In this document: positions 32,298 through 40,746 of the stretch, one piece after another
Position numbering within the stretch: position 1 is the first letter of the stretch
Layout of the letters: every line of letters starts with the position of its first letter
Assembly (NCBI GenBank): GCA_039029195.1
Contig: JBCCGR010000043.1
Coordinates: 1-40,746, forward strand
DNA: 40,746 nt
Origin: JBCCGR01 sp039029195
Lineage (GTDB): Bacteria > Pseudomonadota > Alphaproteobacteria > Rhizobiales > Rhizobiaceae
Reading direction: 5' to 3'
The notes under the pieces: model-generated
The model's database searches: none
The model's input: only the letters and a program-made list of their open reading frames with translations
Told to the model about the DNA's origin: nothing
Translations under genes and position numbers: made by a program

Positions 32298-33317
32298 ATG
32301 GGCGAGATCAATCAGAGAAACAAACAGACCGCCCGTACCTGGTGGGAGGTTGCGGATGCGGCATCTCCCGCTGATCTGTCCGCCGAGGCTTCAGCGCTTC
32401 TGGCGCCGGATGTAAAATGGCAGGGGTTTGCGCCCTTGTCAGACACAGTTGGCATCGAACCTCTCATCAACCAATATCTGGCGCCGCTCCGCGCTTCGTT
32501 CTCCAGTCTAAGCCGCCAGGTTCATATTGTGATGGGTGGGCGCTCGGATGGCAAAGCTGATGGGAGCAAAGACGGTGCCTGGTGGGTTGGCGGCACGGGT
32601 TATCTGTGTGGTCATCAGCATGAAGATCTGTGGGGCATTCCGGCGCGCAATCAGCACTTGCGGCTGCGCTGGGGCGAGTCTCTTGAATTTGATGATGCGG
32701 GCAAAATCATCCGCATTCAGATGTTGATCGATGTGATCGACTGGCTGGAGCAGATTGGTCTATCGCCCCTGCCAGCACCGCGCGGTGCGCCCTTTGTCTA
32801 TCCTGCACCCACGGGCAGGAGCGGTGCGCTGTGGGAGGATCAGGGCGATGCAAGTGAAATGCTCGCCTTTGCACGGCAGTTCATTTTCGGTGGCCTGAAC
32901 GCCTTTGATCAATCCAATCTGAAATCCATGAAGATGGCCGATTATTTTCACCCGAACCTGAAATGGTATGGTCCAGGCGGAATTGGGGCCTGTCTTTCAC
33001 TCGCAGAATTTGAAGGCCTTCATCAGCAACCCTGGCTGACAGCTTTTCCAGATCGAAAAGTGGGGGATCTCGACAATCTGATTGCGGAAGGGGATTTTGT
33101 GGGTGCTTCAAGCCTTCCCGGCGTTCATCTCACCCACACCGGCCCCTATCTCGGCCACGTTGCGTCGAGCAAACCGGCTGGTGTAAACGGCATCGATTTC
33201 TGGCGTCACGAAAATGGGCAGTTCACCGAAAACTGGGTGTTTGTCGACATGCTGCATCTCTTTCAGCAATTCGGCATCGACCTGATGGAGCGGGTTCGCC
33301 ACATGGCAGATCGATAG
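32298..33317 (+). CDS. Protein with two NTF2/SnoaL-like domains
   Basis: A 339-residue protein that looks like two SnoaL/ester-cyclase-type domains in tandem. The first (~10-155) has 'LLAPDVKWQGFAPLSDTVGIEPLINQYLAPLRASF' as the usual opening; the second (~190-335) has 'MADYFHPNLKWYGPGGIGACLSLAEFEGLHQQPWLTAFPD' and a C-terminal 'ENWVFVDMLHLFQQFGIDL' that is typical of SnoaL-like polyketide-cyclase relatives. Substrate unknown. AAGGGT lies just upstream of the ATG. It is followed by the GFA gene after 37 bases, probably in one operon. The 32121-32297 gap shows no other gene. Confidence 0.82.
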   Translation: MGEINQRNKQTARTWWEVADAASPADLSAEASALLAPDVKWQGFAPLSDTVGIEPLINQYLAPLRASFSSLSRQVHIVMGGRSDGKADGSKDGAWWVGGTGYLCGHQHEDLWGIPARNQHLRLRWGESLEFDDAGKIIRIQMLIDVIDWLEQIGLSPLPAPRGAPFVYPAPTGRSGALWEDQGDASEMLAFARQFIFGGLNAFDQSNLKSMKMADYFHPNLKWYGPGGIGACLSLAEFEGLHQQPWLTAFPDRKVGDLDNLIAEGDFVGASSLPGVHLTHTGPYLGHVASSKPAGVNGIDFWRHENGQFTENWVFVDMLHLFQQFGIDLMERVRHMADR

Positions 33318-33354
33318 GTTCAGTTTCGGAGAGCAGAGAAGAGAGGGTGTGACC

Positions 33355-33726
33355 ATGGAAAGAGAAGCATCCTGTTCGTGTGGAACCCTGCGGGTCACCT
33401 GCTACGGCGAGCCGCTGCTTGTTTCCCTGTGCCACTGCATTGCCTGCAAAAAGCGCACAGGTGGCCCGTTCGGCGTCGGCGCCTTCTTCAACAGAGACAA
33501 GGTTGAGATTGAGGGCGATTACAAAACCTATGAGCGGTCGTCCGACAGCGGCTACAAAGTCGCCTTCCACTTCTGCTCGAACTGCGGCTCCACGGTGTTC
33601 TGGGAACCTGAACGCAAGCCTGACGTCATCGCGGTGGGCATCGGTTCGTTTGGCGATCCGACCTTCCGGCAACCGGATCAGGAGGTCTATACCGACCACC
33701 GCCATGATTGGGTGCCGGTGCTTTAG
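33355..33726 (+). CDS. GFA/CENP-V-type zinc-binding protein
   Basis: A 123-residue protein of the glutathione-dependent formaldehyde-activating (GFA) superfamily. Zinc-binding cysteines are visible as Cys7-x-Cys9, Cys26-x-Cys28-x2-Cys31 and a later Cys-x2-Cys in 'FHFCSNCGSTVFW', the standard set. Most members are not true formaldehyde enzymes. The ATG at 33355 has GAGAGG eight bases upstream; a GTG six bases earlier is too close to that site. Confidence 0.88.
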   Translation: MEREASCSCGTLRVTCYGEPLLVSLCHCIACKKRTGGPFGVGAFFNRDKVEIEGDYKTYERSSDSGYKVAFHFCSNCGSTVFWEPERKPDVIAVGIGSFGDPTFRQPDQEVYTDHRHDWVPVL

Positions 33727-33781
33727 CGCGCAAAAACGCTTCGCAGAAACGCCGATGTGCTCTGGAGCTTAACGTGATGCC

Positions 33782-34744
33782 CTAAAGCCAGTCCACAAAC
33801 TGCCCGTGCGGCCCTGTTCGGGCGAGTGGCTGTCCGTTGTGGGAAAGCACAAATGCACCAGACCGATGCTCGAATTCATCCAGTCCCGCAATGTCGGGAA
33901 GAACCCGAACCCCTTCATTTGCAATCCACTCCGCGCCAATGTCTCTCGCCAGCGCCGCAAACTGCCGACGTGTGGCCAGTGGAACATAGTTCAGCACGGC
34001 AGTGTGAAAAATGACGAGCCGAGCGTCACTTGGCGCTTCTGCAGCCATGGCCTCGATATCCATCAACAGATCGCCGGAATGAACCGTTGGTGGGTTTTGC
34101 CGGGCAATTGCGATTGCACTCTCCAGCTTCGACAGGCGCTCCACCTGTTCCGGCCAGACGAGTGTTTTCAGCCATTGCATATCATCGTCATTGGTGACGC
34201 TCAGCGGATTAACATCGATGCCGGCGCGCCAAACGATCTGCGGATAGTTTTCGGGAACTGGCGTTGAAGCCGAAGCCCTACACTGAAAAACCGGAGCATC
34301 ACTGTTCGGCGGCGTTAGTCTGGCGCTGCCATAATCGTAGCCATATCGGTCAATTAGCAGACACAGACCTGCCGAAGCCCCGACCTCAATGATTGCGAGG
34401 GGCTCATCAATTCGAGCGAGTGCTGGCAGCAGACAGGCGCAACGGGCTGGTTCGTTGGTTTGCGTTGAACGGGCAAGGATAACCGGCGCCACTGCGTCCC
34501 AGGATGGGAGTGTATGTGCGGCGAAATCTGTCCCACCTTCCGGCAGGCCAACTGCATGTCGTGCTGCTGCAAACAGCAGATTGGGCTGCTGTTTGCCGAG
34601 TGGCAGTTTCAGAAGTTTCTGAAGCAGGCTCGTATTTTCAGCGACAGAATTGGCGAAGGACTCGTAGAGCGGCGATACCCCTTTCGCCTCTTGCGTGGCG
34701 AAGAGGCGGTAGCGTTCGGCCAGCTCATCAGTGCTCGTCTTCAC
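33782..34744 (-). CDS. DUF2332 family protein
   Basis: A 320-residue protein with the DUF2332 pattern: 'ELAERYRLFATQEAKGVSPLYESFA' at the N terminus, 'NEPARCACLLPALARIDEPLAIIEVGASAGLCLLIDRYGYDYG' (a Rossmann-like glycine loop resembling methyltransferases), 'RAGIDVNPLSV' and 'VIFHTAVLNYVP'. Function unknown. GTG at 34744 is chosen because it places the start just before the conserved region; upstream codons overlap the end of secA, and no good ribosome site is visible. It lies 22 bases downstream of secA on the same strand. Confidence 0.8.
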   Translation of the reverse strand: MKTSTDELAERYRLFATQEAKGVSPLYESFANSVAENTSLLQKLLKLPLGKQQPNLLFAAARHAVGLPEGGTDFAAHTLPSWDAVAPVILARSTQTNEPARCACLLPALARIDEPLAIIEVGASAGLCLLIDRYGYDYGSARLTPPNSDAPVFQCRASASTPVPENYPQIVWRAGIDVNPLSVTNDDDMQWLKTLVWPEQVERLSKLESAIAIARQNPPTVHSGDLLMDIEAMAAEAPSDARLVIFHTAVLNYVPLATRRQFAALARDIGAEWIANEGVRVLPDIAGLDEFEHRSGAFVLSHNGQPLARTGPHGQFVDWL

Positions 34745-34766
34745 GAGCGGACGGGAACATATATCC

Positions 34767-37502
<2,736 letters not shown>

Positions 37503-37866
37503 GAATGTGCTCTCAAACTTTAGCCGGCTGAACACCGGAAAATGACTGGAATTTGACCGCCAGAACAAACACAATAAATACCGGTTAACTTGGCTGTAAG
37601 CCTGCAATCAACAAAGCAAATTGCATTCTGGACGTCGACTGCAAGGACAGATAAGAGGGGGGGTACATGATGTCAACGCAATTGCTGCCTCCTGCCAAGC
37701 TGTCCGGCCCCGCGCAGCGCTTTGTTTGGTTGACTGCCAACCCGCCCTGCGACGAACTGCACTTTCGTGTTTTCCCGTCTTTCGTTCACTCGGTTCGCAA
37801 TTTCGAACCTGCTTGTTGCTTCGCGTTCCCAGCATTTCTCACCTCTCTCAAACACACGGATCATTC
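37503..37866. other. Divergent secA / parvulin intergenic region
   Basis: A 364-base region with promoters for both flanking genes expected but no near-consensus hexamers recognised. A lone TTAAC half-site lies near 37584. A G-run (GGGGGGG) at about 37657 precedes a stretch without a gene. The open frame that runs into the parvulin gene from 37621 has a cysteine- and arginine-rich translation unlike a protein and is rejected as coding. Confidence 0.5.
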
Positions 37867-38853
37867 ATGACCTTGCTTCCCTCCCATCCCGCCATTTCCG
37901 GTCTTGTTATGACGCCCCGGCGATTGCTGACTGGTCGTCGTTTGCCAGCACTGACATCGGCTGTCGGACTGGCGTTTGCATTGAGCTTCTCTCCGCTCGG
38001 TTCCACTTCCGATGTCTTTGCCCAGACAAAAACTGATGCGGAAACCGCAGCGGCGGAAAAGGCGAGCGAAAAACCTGCTGAAAAATCTCTCGACGAAGTG
38101 ATTGCCACCGTTGGCGATGTGAAGATCACCCGGCGCGATCTTGCGGTTGCCGCAACCGATCTGGGGCAGCAGTTTCAGAACGTTCCGGCAGATCAGCGCG
38201 AGAAGGCAATCCTGCGTGCGCTTGTCGACATCCATGTGCTCGCAAAGAAGGCTGAGGACGAAGGTGTCGCCAACGAACCAAACGTGAAGGCCGGCCTTGC
38301 CATTTTGCGTGCCCGCTCGCTTCACAACACATACTTCCGACGCAACATTCAAAATTCTATTTCGCAGGCCGACGTCAAGGCCCGCTATGACAAGGAGATC
38401 GCCAATGCGCCAAAGGAAAAGGAAGTGCGCGCCCGGCATATTCTGGTGAAGACCCGCTCCGAGGCCGAGGAAATCATCAAGGAACTTGATGGGGGGGCGG
38501 ATTTTGAAAAGCTCGCCAAGGAAAAGTCCACCGGTCCAAGCGGTCCAAAGGGTGGCGATCTTGGGTTTTTTGGTCGCGGTCAGATGGTGCCTAACTTCTC
38601 AAAGGCCGCCTTTGCGCTGGAACCTGGAAAATACACCAAGGAACCAGTGCAGACCCAGTTTGGTTTTCACGTGATCAAGGTGGAGGAAGCCAGAGACAAA
38701 GCCCCGCCAGCGCTGGCGCAGGTGCAGAAAAACGTCTCCGATCTCATCATGCGTGAGCGCTACACCAAGGCCGTTTCAGACGCGCGAAAGGCGACAAAAA
38801 TCGAGTATCTCGACAAGGCACTGATTCCGGCAGAACCGGCTGTTAAGGAGTGA
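37867..38853 (+). CDS. Secreted parvulin-type peptidyl-prolyl cis-trans isomerase
   Basis: A 328-residue exported foldase. A long signal region ends in 'DVFAQTK' (cleavage near residue 52). An N-terminal SurA-like chaperone helix region (~75-165: 'EVIATVGDVKITRRDLAVAATDLGQQF') is followed by a PpiC/parvulin domain (~186-274: 'RARHILVKTRSEAEEIIKEL', 'GGDLGFFGRGQMVPNFSKAAFAL', 'TQFGFHVIKVEE'). It assists folding of periplasmic and outer-membrane proteins. The ATG at 37867 is used; one at 37909 is possible and would still leave a signal peptide. argJ follows after 442 bases of repeats. Confidence 0.92.
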   Translation: MTLLPSHPAISGLVMTPRRLLTGRRLPALTSAVGLAFALSFSPLGSTSDVFAQTKTDAETAAAEKASEKPAEKSLDEVIATVGDVKITRRDLAVAATDLGQQFQNVPADQREKAILRALVDIHVLAKKAEDEGVANEPNVKAGLAILRARSLHNTYFRRNIQNSISQADVKARYDKEIANAPKEKEVRARHILVKTRSEAEEIIKELDGGADFEKLAKEKSTGPSGPKGGDLGFFGRGQMVPNFSKAAFALEPGKYTKEPVQTQFGFHVIKVEEARDKAPPALAQVQKNVSDLIMRERYTKAVSDARKATKIEYLDKALIPAEPAVKE

Positions 38854-38890
38854 GACTGTCACATTCAGCTTTGAGTGCATATTTTTAGCA

Positions 38891-39180
38891 CTGGATTCCC
38901 GCTGTAGCGGGAATGACAAAGTTCAGGATGCAGACGCTCTATTTACAGGGCAAAATGTCGGTGGCGTTTTTTTGATTGAGCCGTCCCTATGCCCCATTGT
39001 CACCCCCGCCAAAGCGGGGGTCCAGAGCGGAAAAGACAATCTCCTGATGTCATCCTCGGACCGGCGGTGCCATGAAATCGCAAACGCCGTGATCCGGGGA
39101 CCCACCCCGTTCACTTTCGACTTCGGAGGACTTTGCAAGGTCACGGAATGGGCCCTCGGGTCAAGCCCGAGGGTGACAAT
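38891..39180. repeat. Cluster of palindromic intergenic repeats
   Basis: Three hairpins stand out in the 442-base gap between the isomerase and argJ: ATTCCCGC / GCGGGAAT (38895-38902, 38907-38914), CCCCCGC / GCGGGGG (39003-39009, 39014-39020) and CCCTCGGG / CCCGAGGG (39153-39160, 39166-39173). Flanks GTCA(C/T)CC and GGGTGAC mark unit ends. The first matches the TGGATT...AATGAC type seen at 13.65 kb. No T-runs; they look like REP-type mobile palindromes. No gene is seen here. Confidence 0.8.
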
Positions 39181-39295
39181 AGAGGGTTGGTTTTCCAGCA
39201 TCACCTTCTCAAATTTTCTCACTTGGCCGATGAGTGACGGCCATCCATAGATTTGATACGCTCGACCAACTCTGCCTCTTCCAACGGACCCTAAT

Positions 39296-40531
39296 ATGGA
39301 CCTCAAACGCTCGCCACTCGCGCCGGATACGCTGGCCAATCTGCCCGCCATCAACGGGGTCCGCATCGCTACGGCTGCGACGGGCATGAAATATGCCGGG
39401 CGCGATGATTTCATGCTCATGCTGTTTGATGAAGGGGCGACGATTGCGGGTGTCTTCACCACCTCGCGGTGCCCGTCCGCGCCCGTCGACTGGTGCCGGG
39501 AGCGGCTGGGCAATGGCCGGGTCGGCGCGATTGCGGTCAATGCGGGCAATGCAAACGCCTTCACTGGTCAGAAGGGCATTCAGGCCGTAGAGGAGACCGC
39601 CGCCGGGATATCCAGCGCAGCCGGCGTTGATGCAAGCCACATCCATCTGGCATCGACTGGCGTGATTGGGGAACCACTGGAAGCGTCCATGCTGACGGGT
39701 CACCTTGCAGATATGGTTGGTCGGGCCACGTCCGAAAATTGGCCAAGTGCTGCGGAAGCCATTCGCACCACGGACACGTTTGCAAAGCTCGCAACAGCCA
39801 ATGCCGACATCGATGGGAAGACCGTCACAATCAACGGCATTGCCAAGGGTTCAGGCATGATCGCGCCCGACATGGCGACCATGCTTGCCTTCGTTGTGAC
39901 CGACGCCCCGATTGCAGCACCCGTCTTGCGGTCACTACTGACGGCATCCAACGAAACCAGTTTCAACGCTGTAACGGTCGACAGCGACACATCCACCAGC
40001 GACACCGTGCTGGCGGTGGCAACCGGCGCAGCGGATGGTGTTTCAGCCATCACCGAAGAAACTGATCCTCGTCTTGCCGGGTTCAGATCGGCCTTTGATA
40101 CAGTCATGCAGGACCTCGCATTGCAGGTGGTTCGCGATGGTGAAGGCGCAACCAAGCTTGTGAAAATCACGATTGAGGGCGCTGAAGATGCAGGTTCTGC
40201 AAAACGCATCGCACTCGCCGTCGCCAATTCACCGCTGGTGAAGACAGCGATAGCCGGAGAAGACGCAAACTGGGGCCGGATCGTCATGGCCATCGGCAAG
40301 GCGGGCGAAACAGCCGATCGCGACCAACTTTCCATATCGTTCGGTGATGTGGAAGTGGCGCGCAATGGTGAACGCGTACCGGATTATTCGGAAGAAGCGG
40401 CCAGTGCCGTTATGCAGCGCGATGAAATCGCCATTTCAGCCAATGTGGGTGTCGGTAACGGCAGCGCCACTGTTTGGACCTGTGACCTCACGAAGACCTA
40501 TATCGAGATCAATGGTGACTATCGGAGTTAG
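39296..40531 (+). CDS. argJ: Bifunctional glutamate N-acetyltransferase / amino-acid acetyltransferase ArgJ
   Basis: A 411-residue enzyme that moves the acetyl group from N-acetylornithine to glutamate, closing the cyclic arginine pathway. The self-cleavage site is intact: 'KGSGMIAPDMATMLAF', with cleavage before nucleophile Thr195. Other ArgJ segments are 'NAGNANAFTG', 'STGVIGEPL' and the closing 'WTCDLTKTYIEINGDYRS'. The precursor would split into ~194- and ~217-residue chains. Whether it also uses acetyl-CoA (bifunctional) cannot be told by eye. The ribosome site is weak. The gene order secA / isomerase / argJ is typical of rhizobia. Confidence 0.96.
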   Translation: MDLKRSPLAPDTLANLPAINGVRIATAATGMKYAGRDDFMLMLFDEGATIAGVFTTSRCPSAPVDWCRERLGNGRVGAIAVNAGNANAFTGQKGIQAVEETAAGISSAAGVDASHIHLASTGVIGEPLEASMLTGHLADMVGRATSENWPSAAEAIRTTDTFAKLATANADIDGKTVTINGIAKGSGMIAPDMATMLAFVVTDAPIAAPVLRSLLTASNETSFNAVTVDSDTSTSDTVLAVATGAADGVSAITEETDPRLAGFRSAFDTVMQDLALQVVRDGEGATKLVKITIEGAEDAGSAKRIALAVANSPLVKTAIAGEDANWGRIVMAIGKAGETADRDQLSISFGDVEVARNGERVPDYSEEAASAVMQRDEIAISANVGVGNGSATVWTCDLTKTYIEINGDYRS

Positions 40532-40572
40532 GACTTCAGAAGGTTTAGAAGCAATTGCCGGACTGTCAATTT

Positions 40573-40700
40573 CCCTCCCCTTTTTCAAAAGGGGAGGGTG
40601 GCATTACGAAATCATGACGGGTGGGGATTTTGGTTGATGTCTCCCCCACCCGTCGTCATACGACGACACCCTCCCCCGCTGGTGGAGGGAAACGGTTGAG
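40573..40700. repeat. Compound palindromic element after argJ
   Basis: CCCTCCCCTTTT (40573-40584) and AAAAGGGGAGGG (40587-40598) form a perfect 12-base stem with a 2-base loop. It is followed by CGGGTGGGG / CCCCACCCG arms around 40618-40661, TCGTC-ATAC-GACGA, and a CCCTCC / GGAGGG pair to about 40690. No open frame of note. The first hairpin may also end the argJ transcript. Downstream bases to 40746 show nothing further. Confidence 0.7.
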
Positions 40701-40746
40701 CCGGAGGGCCGGATAAAACGAACACCAGCCTGTCAGAAATTGACAC

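Noticed and set aside
32117..32374. Small frame starting inside the PNPOx-like gene end
   Set aside because: It has no ribosome site, overlaps the double NTF2 gene in another frame, and has a non-conserved translation.
37621..37866. In-frame upstream extension of the parvulin gene
   Set aside because: The translation is Cys/Arg-rich and lacks protein-like character, and it would place the signal peptide over 80 residues inside the chain.

Overview
The window reads as chromosomal DNA of an alphaproteobacterium, most likely of the order Hyphomicrobiales (Rhizobiales). The grounds are the ftsK-lolA-xth gene order, the secA / parvulin-isomerase / argJ neighbourhood, a CtrA-type site ahead of ftsK, DUF1194 and DUF3237 proteins, and short palindromic intergenic repeats of the kind common in this group. 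The genus cannot be fixed by eye. No rRNA, tRNA, CRISPR array, prophage or insertion sequence was seen.

Layout. 0-0.8 kb: end of an SDR gene overlapping a small NTF2/SnoaL-like gene. 0.9-5.4 kb (minus): xth, lolA and ftsK, with a TTAA-N7-TTAA site upstream of ftsK. 5.5-6.7 kb (minus): an RTX calcium-binding protein with five 27-residue super-repeats. 7-10.4 kb (minus): nitrogen module with two ammonium transporters and a PII protein (glnK-amtB operon plus a separate amtB), each unit preceded by a sigma-54-like -24/-12 site and followed by a terminator. 10.5-13.5 kb: tesB (minus), then a VapBC-type toxin-antitoxin pair abutting an FAD ubiquinone-type hydroxylase (plus). 13.7-16.3 kb (minus): a tightly packed operon in which a ketopantoate-hydroxymethyltransferase homologue lacking two of the three metal ligands lies between two different PhyH-type Fe(II)/2-oxoglutarate dioxygenases. 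16.5-18.7 kb (plus): a large secreted protein of unknown function ending in three exact Cys-x23-Cys repeats. 18.8-22.7 kb: a DUF218/YdcF-like gene and a 1006-residue kinase / M23 / class III aminotransferase fusion. 22.8-26.4 kb (minus): marR-tctC-tctB-tctA. 26.5-29.7 kb: a methyltransferase, a DUF1194 protein, a UspA-DksA-like pair near a perfect FNR/FixK box, and a DUF3237 protein. 30-33.7 kb (plus): an SPFH-domain protein with a strong promoter in an AT-rich palindromic leader, a PNPOx-like protein, a double NTF2-domain protein and a GFA-type zinc protein. 33.8-40.5 kb: DUF2332, secA, a secreted parvulin and argJ, with dense palindromic repeats between the last two and after argJ.

How it fits together. 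Most of the window is conserved housekeeping (division, export, lipoprotein trafficking, arginine and nitrogen supply) separated by accessory genes. The two most promising leads for something undescribed are the PhyH / KPHMT-like / PhyH operon, which looks like an uncharacterised oxidation plus aldol-type pathway, and the large exported three-repeat protein next to it, which resembles pore-forming toxins in general architecture but in no recognised family detail. All functional calls come from motif recognition by eye; no database search was run.
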